Shown one piece after another: positions 22,185-34,714 of a stretch of DNA of 64,000 nucleotides. The stretch's first letter is position 1; every line of letters begins with the position of its first letter. Below the pieces are notes generated by a model. It did no database searches. It was not told where the DNA came from and worked only from the letters and a program-made list of their open reading frames with translations. The translations under genes and the position numbers were made by a program. This DNA comes from Cryoendolithus antarcticus (taxonomy: Eukaryota; Ascomycota; Dothideomycetes; Cladosporiales; Cladosporiaceae), in the NCBI GenBank assembly GCA_002077065.1, contig NAJO01000001.1, forward strand, positions 806,001 through 870,000, written 5' to 3'.

Positions 22185-22910
22185 AGGCCATCTTGACAGA
22201 GGGAGGCGGAGAAGAAGAGGGATTCGGCTTAAAGGTGATTCTTTCTGAGCAGCAAGAGCTCCCAATCATTGCAAAGTCTTTTCATTGCGCCTGTCTTCAT
22301 TTCATCGCCGTGACTGCGGTGTCAGCAACGCAACGACATCAGGAATGATGCGTTGTGAGGTTTACGTAGACTTTAAAGAAAACAGACTTGAAAGAACGTG
22401 CCAGCCGGACGGATATGAGGGTAGACGTGACCACTTCTGTGCCTTTGACTTTGCATTCGTGATTGACTGTAGTGTTCACGTCGAATAATGCCGATACCGC
22501 CGCTGTTCACAAGCGGACTCCGCAGCCCGGGTAGATCTCACTGCACCGCCACATGAGAATCGAGATTGGCCCACTGTGCCTGACTTGATCCCCGCGGCAT
22601 GACCGTTCCACCCGTTCCCCGGTAGTACCGATCAGTAGTGCCATCGGCAGATCTAGCCGTTTAGACCCTCTACTATATAGTTTACTATCGCGTCTTCATT
22701 TTTTAACAATCGGTAGTATCGTAACGGCTATGCCGAGCCATCGACGACTAAGCGATAAGAACGTTCTTTACTCTTGAGCAATGAGTAAGACGCGTCGTAA
22801 AGGCTGATGACATCAATCGGGTCGCTGCCTCAGTGTGGCTTGGCCAGGCAACACCGCACTAGCTCGTAGCCTCAGTCACATCCAAGTTAGTCAGTCATAC
22901 TTGCCGGGTC
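22185..22910. other. Intergenic, no supported gene
   Basis: AT-richer stretches such as 22672-22710 stand out from the GC-richer coding DNA. No gene seen. Confidence 0.4.
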
Positions 22911-22916
22911 TATATA
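22911..22916 (+). promoter_or_regulatory. TATA-like element upstream of the AAA+ gene
   Basis: TATATA lies 28 bases before the chosen ATG at 22944. It fits a core promoter position only if the transcription start is very close to the ATG, so this is a weak call. Confidence 0.3.
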
Positions 22917-22943
22917 CACCGTCACTCCCCTGCATTCGCTACG

Positions 22944-25637
22944 ATGTCTGACGAGCACTTGTTCAGGCAAGTAGAGACTTTCGTAGACCGCATCGCCCGC
23001 CTCACAAGAGAAGGTGGAGGTAAAGTGAAGTGGAAGTACCCAAAGCGCGGCCTCAAAATGCGTTCAGACTCCGACAGTGACGATGACCGCGCTACACCTG
23101 CCACCGACACCGCAAGCAACGATATCACGATGGCGATGGTGAAAGGCCCCCTCGTCGCCGTCAACAGCGCGGAGATCGGCATGACGGCAGACTCAAAGGT
23201 CCTCTACTCAGGGCCTGAAGACAAGAAAGGTCGCTTCCAGTGGAAGGATCAACCACCAAAGGACCTCGAGAAGCCTGCTGAAGGTATGTCTTTGCCTCCA
23301 TCACTTTCATCAATCGGAGACTAAACGTTCGTAGATGCCGAGTCCCTAAAGCATGCCATCCTCGTGCGCTACGTCAAGACCTTCGCGGACCCTCGCCGCA
23401 ATCTCCGACTTCACTCTGTCGTCGTCCAGAGCCCCCTACTTCGCGAGATTCTCGGAAATGTGCTCAAAGGCTATCCCGGCCTCTCTACTGAACTCACTCG
23501 CCTAGAGTTCTCAGGGAATTTCGAGCCACTCATCCATCGCTGGGAGCAGTTCACCGCCGCGATCGAGGACCTCAAAGTTCAGGCAGCAGCTCTAGAGACA
23601 CCAGACACCCCACAAGAAGAAGTCACTACCAATTTGGCTAAGCTAGCTGTGACGACCGACACGTCCATCGAAGCAAATGGCAAAGAGGCCGAGACCATTC
23701 AGGTAGCACCTCCTACAGCCGATGTACGACTCAAGCACGCGTTACTGCTCTACAATCTCCTCGCAACCGAATTAAAGGACACGATCGAGACCAGCAGTGA
23801 CATGATCAAGAAAGGCCATATCAGCTTCGACCTGATGTGGACTGCCTTCCAGCCAGGCAGCCTCGTCTATGCCAAGGTCATGCAGCGGGATCGCGTCTTC
23901 CGCCTCCAGTCTTTGGCTTACGGGCACGATCAAACCGGCGACCCAGTCTTCCATCTGACCATGAAGTTCATCGATTTCGACGGCACTCGCCACGGCACGA
24001 AAAAGCAAATCATAACCATCGCGTACTTTGAAGGGACCAAACCATTCACGTCGCTATCCGCCCTTCCTCTTGCCTCGCATCCGCAGCAGCAAGTGATCAA
24101 AAGCCGACTCACCGTCCGCGGTGCCAAGGTTGAGGCGTTGGCTGGCGTTCAGTATCGCGGATATGATGGCACTGCCTACTTCATCAATCAGAACAACGAG
24201 ATTGAATATGTCACGGTTCGTGGCCGGGTGGTCATCGACGCCTTATCGTGGAACAAATGGGTCCCGAACCACGCAGTCTATCTGACCCCTCTGCATGCTA
24301 AAGAGACTGTCATGGTCAACGGGTTCAACGCTACCGCAGGCGACGATGACGAGCATGACGAGTACGAGGAAGAGGATGATTATCAGGAGCTGGACGACGA
24401 CATGAACTACGCGCCTCCTATGGAAGACCAAGAAGACAAGAAGCGCCCTATGCTGAGCCCAGAGCAGCAGATGCTATGCACGCCAGTTGTGCGCGGCTAC
24501 GCTCTGAAGGAGAAGTTGTGGTTGAATATGTTCGTCAATGCAACACGTGACGTTACCTTCAGCACGGCGGCATTCGAGAGTCTGGTTTTGCCTGATGGTC
24601 AAAAGGACATGCTACTGGGCTTTACCGCCATGCAGATGAGCGCTTACACGCAGTGGGATGATGTCGTCTCTGGGAAGGGCAAGGGGATTTTGCTGTTGCT
24701 GAGTGGGCCTCCGGGTAAACCCACTTCACCTTCTGATACATGGTTGCAATGACTAACATGTTCAACAGGTGTTGGCAAGACCTTGACCGCTGAGAGCGTG
24801 GCAGAGGAGATGAAGGTGCCGCTCTACAGCGTCACGGCAGGCGATCTCGGTTGGGATAGGAACATTGAGAAGAAGCTCGTCGACATCTTCACCATGGTCA
24901 CCCGCTGGAATGCGATATTGCTGATTGACGAGGCTGATGTCTTCATGGAGGCCCGTAGTCTGGAGGCCATCGAGCGCAATAAGCTGGTGTCGATCTTCTT
25001 GCGTGTGCTGGAGTACTTTGAGGGCATTGCGTAAGTGTCGCCTGAGATGACTGACTCATCACTGAATATTACTGACCAGCCTGCAGCTTTCTCACCACCA
25101 ATCGCGTGCAGACCTTCGATCCCGCCTTTCAGAGTCGTATCCACATCAGTATCGACTACCCCGAGCTGAGCGCTGAGTCCCGCAAGACGGTTTGGAAGAC
25201 ATTCCTCGCCTCTCACGACGTCGTGCAGGCGACCGCCCGCGACAAGCTGCCAGTCTTCACTCACACCAAGCCATCGGACGATGCCAGCGACAGGGCCAAC
25301 AGCGACTACGAGAAGGCGAAGGCAGACTACGACAAGGCGATCGAGTTGCACCCAAAGCGCACGCTGCCGCATGAGCTCTCGGAGAACGACATCCATGCGT
25401 TGTCGTTGAAGGCGCTGAATGGGCGTCAGATCAAGAATTGTAAGATACTCATTTGCTCGTTGTTTGATTTCCATGAGCTAACACTTTTATGCAGTGCTCA
25501 AGACCGCCCAGCTGCATGCCATCTACAAGGGCGAGGCGCTGAGCAAGAAGCACATCGATCACTCGCTCGGTGTGACGCAGCACTTGCTGCAGAGCTCCCA
25601 GCAGACTGCTGGGACTCGCGCTAGTCTGTACGGTTGA
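22944..25637 (+). CDS. AAA+ ATPase of the fungal DUF7025-like type
   Basis: Exons 22944-23283, 23335-24714, 24769-25030, 25087-25439 and 25495-25637 give 825 residues, all with clean GT-AG sites. The N-terminal half (ILVRYVKTFADPRRNLRLHS, AFQPGSLVYAKVMQRDRVFR) resembles the region that precedes the ATPase module in many filamentous-fungal AAA proteins. An acidic low-complexity stretch (EYEEEDDYQELDDD) follows. The ATPase has Walker A GPPGVGKT, split by intron 2 after GPPG, and Walker B AILLIDEADVFMEAR. Sensor 1 is FLTTNRVQTFDPAFQSRIHI. The closest functional group cannot be named; related proteins are mostly uncharacterised. A TATA-like element lies just upstream. Confidence 0.9.
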
Positions 25638-26012
25638 GGTGTACACATGACATGACTTATGGTTTACGGCGTATGCATACTCCATTGGCAACGGCAGAAC
25701 AGGAGACAGCATAGCGAGGCGTTCGATAGATACCCTGGGTATAGCATGCATGACATGGAGGGCGTACATTAGCTGCACAAAAGGAAGTATAACATAGCAC
25801 GCGAGGACTCGCTGTAGCTACACAAACTCTTATGCGATTGTTGTGATCTTCAAACGGTCGTTTCCACCGCACTGCGAATGCCAATTGGCGGAATCGAGCC
25901 CGTGAGAGACTGCACCGAATGCGATACATGCTTTGCGAAGAATCCCTTGATATGCTTTGTGTCCCCGTAGAATCGTAGCCAAGCTAACATACATGCTCCC
26001 GAGCCCGTCATC
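25638..26012. other. Intergenic between convergent genes
   Basis: A 375-base space between the 3' ends of the AAA+ gene and a minus-strand gene, so it should hold both terminators. No specific signal identified. Confidence 0.45.
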
Positions 26013-27002
26013 TTACATCTGCGTCAGCTGCAAGTCCTCCTCGACGAAGCTTTCTAGCTGCGTTAGCGTAAAAGACGGCGTTCGCGATCCCATGCCCAAC
26101 TCTGTCTGGCGTGCAGACATCGGCAATGACACCGATCTCGACAGCTTCTTCGCCTTGTCACGCTGCGGATCGGGTCTGGTCGTTCTCGAGGGCAAGGCAG
26201 GTGGTGGCATTATTATTCTCGGTTGTCCGTACACTGCTTTGATAGGGCTACTTGCCAGGATCGTCGCGTCCAGTGCATCGAGATCCTCTTCCGTCAAGTC
26301 TATGCAGCCGAATGAAGTTGTGACGGACGGCGGCTGAGGAGCAGGCGGCATTGGCGAAGACACATGGGTAGGGCGCATAGGAGCGGGCATGGTCTTCGGA
26401 GCGCACTGCGTTGGAATATAGTCGCTTAGCAGCTCGTCGTCCCAGTCATCGTCCAGTACGGAATCGTTTCTCGTGACTTCGTGAGGCTGCGTGACTGATA
26501 GAGTTCCGTCTCGACAAGCATTTCGAGGCACAGCTTCCTGGGCCAGCTCCGTCGTGACCTTCGCGGCCTCTCTCGGATTACGGTCTGCATTCAAAGCGTC
26601 CTCTAGACACTCCATCAGGCCTTCGTCGTCGGTATTGTCCCATACCTCCCCAGCCATACCTGTTCCATCCGCGCCCCGAGTCTCCCTCTGGTCTACCTTC
26701 CGCTGGTCCCCAAACCAAGCCCCCAAACACCTCTGACTCCCCCTAAACCCAAAACGATCCCTCGCCCTCTGTGTCGCCTTCGTCCCTACCATGCTCCTCT
26801 CCTCCCTCTCCTCTTTCTCCAACTCCGCCCTCTTCTTCGCAGCCTCAACCTTCCGCTTCTCGCGTTCCTTGACACCCCATGCCCGACGTTCCAACAACGC
26901 AGCACGTTCAAGACGTTTCTTCTCGCGGTCTGACAGTACGTTGGTACAAGAGCGGGATCTGTACACTGCCCGGGCGGCTTTGGTTGTTGTTGGTGGGGCC
27001 AT
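26013..27002 (-). CDS. Disordered, coiled-coil protein of unknown function
   Basis: Single exon, 329 residues. Residues about 28-70 form a strongly charged helical stretch rich in Lys, Arg and Glu (VKEREKRKVEAAKKRAELEK), probably a coiled coil. Later come a Trp-containing block FGFRGSQRCLGAWFG, an acidic motif DDDWDDELLSDYIPTQ, and a proline-rich segment. The end is SFTLTQLESFVEEDLQLTQM. The repeated acidic and aromatic short motifs in disordered sequence suggest a binding scaffold (inference). No catalytic domain, signal peptide or membrane segment is seen. I do not recognise the family. Confidence 0.65.
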   Translation of the reverse strand: MAPPTTTKAARAVYRSRSCTNVLSDREKKRLERAALLERRAWGVKEREKRKVEAAKKRAELEKEEREERSMVGTKATQRARDRFGFRGSQRCLGAWFGDQRKVDQRETRGADGTGMAGEVWDNTDDEGLMECLEDALNADRNPREAAKVTTELAQEAVPRNACRDGTLSVTQPHEVTRNDSVLDDDWDDELLSDYIPTQCAPKTMPAPMRPTHVSSPMPPAPQPPSVTTSFGCIDLTEEDLDALDATILASSPIKAVYGQPRIIMPPPALPSRTTRPDPQRDKAKKLSRSVSLPMSARQTELGMGSRTPSFTLTQLESFVEEDLQLTQM

Positions 27003-27478
27003 TGAAGGAGGGTAGGTGCCGGTAGGGCTGTAATGGCGGAGTAGTTCACATGGCCGAAGACGATAGTGCTAGAAGCCAACTTGAGCTGAAGTTGTAGCGG
27101 TACCTCGAGGGGTGAAGTAGAGGAATGATTGTCCACATTGCTGGCGAGGTTCACATACAAGCTTGGAAGTCACAGGTCGGCGTCTCGGACAACACTGGAC
27201 CGAGTACGCGATGTACAGAGCGTTTGAGGAAGTGAAGTGAGAGTCACAAATAAGGCATTGATGCCCCGCAACGATCTATATGCACCGGCGCACAAGGCCG
27301 TCTCTTCGTCAATGTCGTCCCGCAACCTCAGCATTTCTAACCTCCACAATGCACCTCCAGCAAAGTGAGGTCCCCAATGGCTTCTCCTCATCACCATCAT
27401 GCCATATTCTCAGCGACTTCGATCGTTATCATATGCACTTCACAAAAGCTACTTCTCCAATAGCGAACTCGAGCCTCC
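27003..27478. other. Intergenic, no supported gene
   Basis: 476 bases between two minus-strand genes. No gene seen. Confidence 0.45.
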
Positions 27479-29792
27479 CTAGAACCCAAGCCCGTCGGCT
27501 CCGCCAAAATTCGTGAAGTTCAAATCTCCGTCGAGAGCCCAGCTCAGCGGATCAAAGACAGCGTTACTCCCGTAACTTCCATCCCAAGCCAGCGGGTCAA
27601 CATCGCCTACTGCTAGTCCACCTTCTATGCCAAGTGTTGGATCCGTGGTCGCAGGATTCGGGGTATTGGCCCCGTGCGAATTAGTAGGAACATGCGTCGG
27701 GTTATCGACAGCCTGGTCCAGATGCTGTGTGCCAGTCTGACCAACTTGCTGGCGCCATCGCCAAATTGCGTCGTACAGGACTGACAGTGAAGACCGACAG
27801 CGGACTTTCAGCTGCAGACTATCGTCCGGTGAATGTGCTGCATCGGTAGTGCTGAACAGGCGTTGATCGCTCGCGCCGCTTGTATGCCATAGCTGAGCCA
27901 TGACTTCTGCCAGACGCTGTGGGAGGTCATTTGAGCGCACACTGAGCTGACGGAGGGTGTTAACGCTGCGTGAGAATAGCGTACGGCCGACTGGGACGTC
28001 TACGTGCGAGGCGAAGAATGAATTGAGAAGTTTCAGTAAAGTCACAGCTGCTGCCAGGACCATTTGCTCGACGTAGCGGGGGACGTAAAGCAGTGTCGTT
28101 GAGGGAAGGTCGACGATCGCTGTGAGCATGCTGGTGGCGGCAATGTAGACGTTGCGAAGATCGGCTAAGTAGTTGGGCTGCGTTGGCTTGTCGAAGAACG
28201 CAGAGAGTCGTAGGTGGAGTGCGGCGGCTTTGAGGTAGATGAGTTCGATCTCTATGTGACTGTCAGTGATGATCGGTGATGGATTCGGTGTGTCAGAACT
28301 CACGTGTTGCGCCGTTCGAAAGTAGAGTGATCTCAAGCTCGCCTAGCTCGCGCGCATACATATCGATCGACAGCCCCCGGTGAGCTTCATCAACTTCAAC
28401 GATGTGGTCCCGCTGCATGGTGAAGATAGTGCGGGTCACAGTATCGATGAACTTCTCGACGCGACATCTCATGTCGAGCTCGCGCTTCATGCGATCGAGG
28501 TGCAAGCCATAGGTGTACCAGGCCCATCTCGACAAAGGCGGCTGCCCAAGCCCGGTAGCAACGTTTTGCGAGACAATGTTGACTGTCGCCCAAGTATTAA
28601 GTCGATCGGTGATGTCTTCCTCACGTAAGTCAATCCGAAATCGGCTGAAGTCTTGTGCGTGGCTGGGCCGGTGCAGCCCGTACTGCATTGCGAGCTGGAA
28701 CATGACACCTGCGAGCATCATGGTGGACTCTTGGGACGTCGATGAATTTGGGAGAGGCCATGAGCAAAGTAAAGCCAGCGCTTTGCACACGTGGTAAGTT
28801 TGTGGAACTTGTGACAGTGTGGTCCACAGCATGTCGTTGAGCGGACTCTGCAGCTCGACCAGCAAGCCGGGTCGCTGATCAAATCGTCGAGCGGCCGTTG
28901 CAACCATTGTCCAATGAAGGAGTGGATGCAGGTTGTAGTATGCGTCAAGTCTCATGTCCTTAGTCATGAGATCTGGCGATACGACGGGTAGGAAAGGGTG
29001 GTAGCTGATGAAGTAGATCTCGAATAGCCGCTTCAGATGCTCTTCGGAGATTGTGACATTAGATAGCGTCCGAATTGTTGTGCCAGGGGTGATGCTAGGC
29101 ATTGAAGTTGGCGGAAGCTCTCGGAACCCTTGACTGAGGTCCAGTAGGCTGCGGGATGCTGCTGCTTCACTTGGACCAAGATATGGCGCGCCGCTCATGC
29201 GTGCTGCGGGCACAGCTGTGCTTGAGGAGCCAGAGTATGTACCGTTGAAAGTGATGGCTGGCTTCTGCGCTGATACGAAGCCCATGGCCTCATACTCCGA
29301 CAGCTTCTGGCGACACGCCTCAAGCTCCCTTGCCATCTCCTCATGTTGTGCTCGCTTACCGAGCCTCTTGAAGTCACTGTCAATTGAGCATTCGAGGTTA
29401 TGCTTAATACACCGATTGCAAGCCTTGAACTCGCCCGGCGGTCCAGCAACGACATTACACCTCAGCTTCTGCTGCCGACAGTCATTGCATGCTCTCTTCA
29501 CGCCAGGCTGATGTCTGTTTCTGCCTGAATTCGAAAGCGATGGAGAGCCCAGCAGACTGTCGTTTACGGCCTCATCGCCATTATCTGCCATCGAGCTCCT
29601 CTTCCTCTTCCGCCCGTTCGAGTCCTCAATGCTTGACTCATGTCTTGATGATGTCGGTCGTTGCTGCTGATGCAAGCTAGGCGATGCATCGTCCTGCGCT
29701 GGCGACTGCACCAGACTCGTTGATGTGGGCGTATGCACACGGAGGCCATGCACATGCGGAGGGTCGAAGCTTGTGCCCGAATGCCATGACAT
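27479..29792 (-). CDS. Zn2Cys6 transcription factor, Leu3/War1-like finger
   Basis: Nuclear DNA-binding regulator. Exons 29792-28304 and 28251-27479 (GTGAGT donor) give 753 residues. The binuclear cluster is near residue 100: ACNDCRQQKLRCNVV, then CNRCIKHNLECSID and FKRLGKR. The long gap between the third and fourth Cys and the CSID-FKR end resemble Leu3/War1-type fingers. A coiled segment (ELEACRQKLSEYEAMG) follows. The middle region begins HLKRLFEIYFISYHPFLPVV and runs through hydrophobic blocks typical of the fungal-specific transcription factor domain. The acidic C terminus ends DGDLNFTNFGGADGLGF, a plausible activation region. An upstream ATG at 29891 would add 33 residues, but I prefer MSWHSGTSFD. 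The target pathway is not readable from context. Confidence 0.9.
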
Positions 29793-30634
29793 TATGAGAT
29801 ATGATGTTATGGATGGTCCGATGTCGCGCTGCTGCGAAGTCGCTGAGTGATAAGGCCCGGCGTCGGGATGGAGGGGGAGAAACATCAACAAGTTGTGAGG
29901 GGAAGAATTGACCTCACGTCTTCATACATCGAAACTCGTGACTCACCCATCAGCATATCATCATGGGCTGACAGATCATGCGAGACAATGCTTTCTTTTG
30001 AGACGGAGTGCTCGACTATGTTCATGTATCCGATGCATTGGGAGAGTATGCGATGCTTATATCCTCAAGGTCATACCCAACCAAGGCACACAAGTCTTGC
30101 CATACGGCGAGAGTACCTGGCCTCGCACGTCGAATTGAACGGTTTACCGAGTAACAGGAAGTCACAGCGTAACGCGCGCACGCTGGAGCTCGGTGCAGAT
30201 CTTTGCCAGAGTACGCTCTGCCCACCCCATTTCCCTGGAACCATGTCCTTCTCATGCTCGCGATCTGTGCCGGTACTTGGTCTCCGTAGGAAGCGCAGAT
30301 GTTTTCAGCTACTCGGACTTTGATCGCAGTTGCAGAATGCTATTAGTAAGTCTCAGGAAAGGAGAGACCATGAATGAATGTGAGCTCGTAGAGTGTCCCA
30401 CCCTAAATAAGAGGCGCCTACCAGTGATGAAGAGCGAGTGATGGCAAGGAGTAGTAAGTGCGTTCCTTCCTTGTCAATTGAGTCCCCCAGTACCTCCAGC
30501 ATTGTGAGCTAGCAAGGCCATTGTCTCCTATAGCACACTTCTTCACTGTTATAGCAAACACGTCGATCGATCATGTCAACAAAGACAACTAGACAACGAC
30601 GATTCGCGCATCCAAAATACTAGTCTACATCACA
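29793..30634. other. Intergenic, no supported gene
   Basis: 842 bases of divergent spacer between the Zn2Cys6 gene and the small zinc-ribbon-like gene. Frames here look accidental. Confidence 0.45.
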
Positions 30635-30947
30635 ATGACAAGACAGAAGACCAACGAACGAATCGATCGCGTCCGCAAGTTCTTTCGCTCGAGTATAGGT
30701 TGTGGTCAACCCACAGCCTACAAAGGCAAGCCAACGACATGTGGCGTCCCGTTGTTGTGCGATGACTGCCTCGAAGTCATCAAGAACGATGTACGCACGT
30801 GTCTGCAGAGAGTGAAAGATAGGAGGAAGTATGATCTGTCGTGGCGAGTGTACAAACAGTAAGTGCATCACCAGTGAGTACCAAGAGAACCAGGGACCCA
30901 TTACTGATAATCGCTAAAGGGTCGATTTTGGCGTCAAGTATACCTGA
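30635..30947 (+). CDS. Small zinc-ribbon-like protein, copy A
   Basis: Exons 30635-30858 and 30920-30947 encode 83 residues. The intron has GTAAGT and is in phase 2. A basic N terminus (MTRQKTNERIDRVRKFFRSS) leads to a putative metal site: GCGQPTAYKGKPTTCG, then LCDDC. That gives the pattern CGxP...GK..TCG...CxxC with four evenly placed Cys. A charged helix follows (VKDRRKYDLSWRVYKQ). A clearly related sequence with the same intron position and phase occurs at 34715-34977 on the same strand, so the two copies flank the PigL_N-ankyrin gene. I know of no named family; zinc binding is inferred from the Cys pattern only. Confidence 0.62.
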
Positions 30948-31545
30948 GTGAAGAGATTGGTCGAAGAGGTAGAAAGACGATCGTCGCTCTGATGTACCAG
31001 AGCGTCACTCCTGCTTTCACAGACTCGCCTGTGCCATTTCTTTCCGTATACAACGTCGCAAGAGGGCGCAGACGCCCCCCGTTTCTCCGATGGTGAAATG
31101 TACAATGGAGCTTTATAGTGAGAATGAATGGAGTCAAGGAAGCATGGCGCACCCATCTTGGACCCTTCACCAGCAGCCCGGGTCGAGTGCCAAGCCGCTA
31201 GGAGCCCCGTGCACCTTCCTCCAGTTCGTGCATTCTTCCCAACTTCTCCCGATCCTCCGACTTTATCCTTACCAGAAGACTGTGTCTTCAGCAGGCGTGC
31301 TCAGCGAAAGCTAGTGTTTACTCGGTGATGTCTTTCTACCACAAAGAAGCGTAGAGATGTCGCGAGGGTTGGTATTAGTTGGCGTTCGCTTGCAGGCGTC
31401 GGACAACACACCCATGTCTGGCTGAAGAGGCTGAGCTGTTCTGCGCCACGAGGTCCTGGCGATCTCCATGCGATACCTTACAGAGTCCACGACAGTTTAA
31501 GTCTTCCTTTCTCACAATTTTCTCTCATGCATGTTCATACTGGCC
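30948..31545. other. Intergenic, no supported gene
   Basis: Spacer before the PigL_N-ankyrin gene. No gene seen; it probably holds that gene's promoter. Confidence 0.45.
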
Positions 31546-34432
31546 ATGGACCCGCTCTCGATCTCGGTGGCGATCCTGAGTCTCATCGGCGCAACAGGTA
31601 AGGTTGCCACCACCATCAACGATATCGCAGGAAAATCTTCCCGGGCACCCTCGACTGTGACTGCGATTTCTGCCGAGTGCGGCATAATCACTCGTACGCT
31701 GCGACATGTTGAACACATAGCACGTACCGAGCCTTCTGCCTTGACGTTCAGGCTTGCTGGCGACGGGGCAGCCACAAGCGGCGACCCAAGCCAGGACGAA
31801 GGCGAGGAGGAATCTCCGAGCTTGGATGCGACAATGTACAGCGCCCTGGAGAGCTGCGACTTGACTATAGTGGCGCTCTCAGCGACACTTCAGAAGTGCA
31901 AAGGATCGAGCAGTCTTTCGCGGAAGACGAAATTTCTGTTGAATGAGACAGAGCTGCAGGACAGACTGCAGTCATTGCGAGGACTGAATCAAGCCATGAC
32001 TGGCTTGTTGGCCGCGGTGCAGGCGTGAGCGATTTGCACCTACCCATTCGTTTGCACAATCAGCACTGACTATATAGTAGCGAATCGTTGTCCGCAGTCC
32101 GGCTGATACTCAACGACAATTCCGCCGCGCTTGATACAATGGTGAGACAATCGAATGTGCTACGTAGGAATCACGAGCCTAGTATTATCACCGGAATCAC
32201 TGATGCATCGCCGTTCGACTTTGACGATGGTGTTGTCGACAGTCTGGCATATCGGCGAGCATTCCGCAAATTCAGGACAGGCAACAAAGCAGACTTGCCT
32301 AGACCTATTGCCGAACCTCCTAACAAGGATGACTCTGTTACGATAGTGGATAGTGCTCACAGTGCCATCGCCAACGGTGCGAACGGAGGGCCTGGCCAAT
32401 TAGCTCCGACCGCACGTCACTCTATCTCGCCACCAACTGCTATTATAGCAGCCTCAGATGTGCCAGATCCTGGACCTGCAGAAGGCAGCAGTAAGCACTT
32501 GCTCGAGGCAGCGGGCAAAGGCAGTCTCACTCTCGTCTCAGCGTCGCTTCGTCAAGGTGCAGACATCGAATTCTGTGGTGACGACGGCTGCACTGCTCTG
32601 CTGCTGGCTACGCAAGGCGGGCACTCAAAGATCGTTCGAGTGCTGTCGGAATATAGCGCAGATTGCGAAGCCATCGATGCGTCTGGTAAGAATTCGTTAC
32701 ACATGGCAGCCTCTTCAGGCGATCTAATCTCTTGTGAGATCGTACTAGAGAGAGTGAAGGATATAGATGCTTCTGACAAGGACGGCTGGACTGCGCTCCA
32801 CTATGCTGCCAAACATAACCACGAAGAGATCGTTGACTTACTGTGCACTAAAGGCGCTGACCTCACAGCGGCGGTCTCTGCTGGTAGCTTGGACGCCGGT
32901 GCTCACCCACTGCATGTTGCGGTCAGATCGAGGTCAAACAGAGCGACGCGCAGCCTTCTGAAAGCCGGCTCAAGCGCACGTGCGAAATGCTCGGACCGTA
33001 ATCTTCCATTGAACATCGCTGCTATGAACGGCGACTCGGCCATGATCGAGTGCCTTCTTGATGCGGGTGCGGACATCGAGGCTACAGGCAAAGAGGATAA
33101 TCCTCCGATCCATCACGCAGCCGCGAATAACAGGTCTTTGGCGATATCTACATTACTGCAGGGTGGCGCGCAACTACAGCCTCGCCTCCACATCTCGGGA
33201 AATACGCCTCTACATACCGCCGCGCTATTCTCGAACACCGCAGCGGCTCAGTTCCTCATACAAAAAGGACATACCGTCAACACCTTGGACTACGCCGGTG
33301 ACACGCCACTTCACGTAGCCGCAAAGGCTGGTTCAGCTGCTACTGTGAGCTTACTGCTCGACAGTGGGGGTGACGTCGACGCGATCGGTGCTGATGCCAG
33401 TACCCCTCTCGTTCTGGCTGCTACTGGAGGTCACTTCGCAGCCGCAGAGGTACTGATGGAAAGAGGCGCTCGAATAAGTCTGCGTGACAAACACCACAAT
33501 CAGGCGATCACCCTTGCCGCCAAAGCTGGCAATGTGCTGCTAATCGATCGCCTGCTCAAAGAGGGTGCGGACAAAGATGCTCGCGGTCAATCGGGCTGGC
33601 CTGTTATCTCGTTCGCTGCGGGTCAGTATACCCCGCCCCCTGTTCGCACATCCTGCGCATGCTGACCTCATTAGGAAATGGTCGAGTACCAGTCATCAAG
33701 CTCTTGTTGCAGAAGGGCGCGAGCATTACTGCCAGAACTAACACCAATGACGAGCCGCTGCACATGGGCGCCTCGTGGGGCCATCTGAATTCAGTGGTTG
33801 CACTGATCGAGGCAGGCGCGAACATTGAAGAGCCAGGGTTTGAGCAGACGCGGCCGTTACACTACTCTGTGAGAAACGCAGACGAGCCCATCGTTGCGTA
33901 CTTACTCAAGAAGGGCGCGGCAGCGGACCCATTAGATGACTGGGGCGGATCACCGTTCAATTATGCTGCAAAGTATGGGAGATCTAAAGCTCTCAAACTG
34001 CTGGCGCAGGCTGGCGCACTCGTAGATCGACCCGCCAGGAATGGTAACCGTGCCGTTCATCTCGCCGCTCTGTATAGCCAGCCCGCTGCACTGGAGACGC
34101 TTGTATCGCTACAAGCTGACATCAATGCCACCGGATCAGATGGATATTCGCCACTGTGCAGCGCTTGCAGCATCGATGATGATAAAGGCTGTATTGACCT
34201 GCTGATCCGCAATGGCGCAGATCTCGAGATACGCAGTGTCGCAGACTCTTACACGGCTCTACACATCGCAGTGAAGCAGGGACGACTGGACGCCATTCGA
34301 AAGCTTCTGGCAGCCGGTGCTGAGATCGACGCGACATCGAAGGGAGGACTGACGCCACAACAGCTTGCTGTCGCAGGATCGAAAGGGGAAATCATAGAAG
34401 TCCTTCGCGAGCATGAAGCCAGAGCAGGATGA
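31546..34432 (+). CDS. PigL_N-type N-terminal domain with ankyrin repeats
   Basis: Exons 31546-32024, 32078-33621 and 33675-34432 give 926 residues. Both introns keep the frame (donors GTGAGC and GTCAGT). The start MDPLSISVAILSLIGATGKV, followed by predicted helices, is typical of the N-terminal helical domain found on fungal STAND/NLR-like and ankyrin proteins (PigL_N/SesA-like group). After a linker, about 18 ankyrin repeats run from about residue 310 to the C terminus. Examples are DGWTALHYAAKHNHEEIVDL, NTPLHTAALFSNTAAAQFLI and GDTPLHVAAKAGSAATVSLL. No NACHT or NB-ARC module lies between the two parts. An upstream ATG 15 bases earlier (31531) is possible. Such proteins are often linked to non-self recognition and cell death, but a role here is inference. 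Small zinc-ribbon-like genes sit on both sides. Confidence 0.88.
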
Positions 34433-34714
34433 GAGACTTCGGCGTCCATACATCGCTCCTTCCAAGTCGACAATCGCCAATTCGACCTGCCTACTCGACG
34501 ACGATACAGGCCAAGACCCCACGATCGTCTGTTCGACAGAGATGCGACCCTCTCTCACCACATCACTCACACAAATCAAAGAAAAAGCCTCACCACACAC
34601 GCATCACTCCACAAAGACATCATCACCGCCACAACCATCACACGCGCCGCCATCACGTTCCGCAAGCTCTTCAGCCGCCTCAAAGACCGCCTCATTCCCT
34701 CCCCCTCCCCCGAC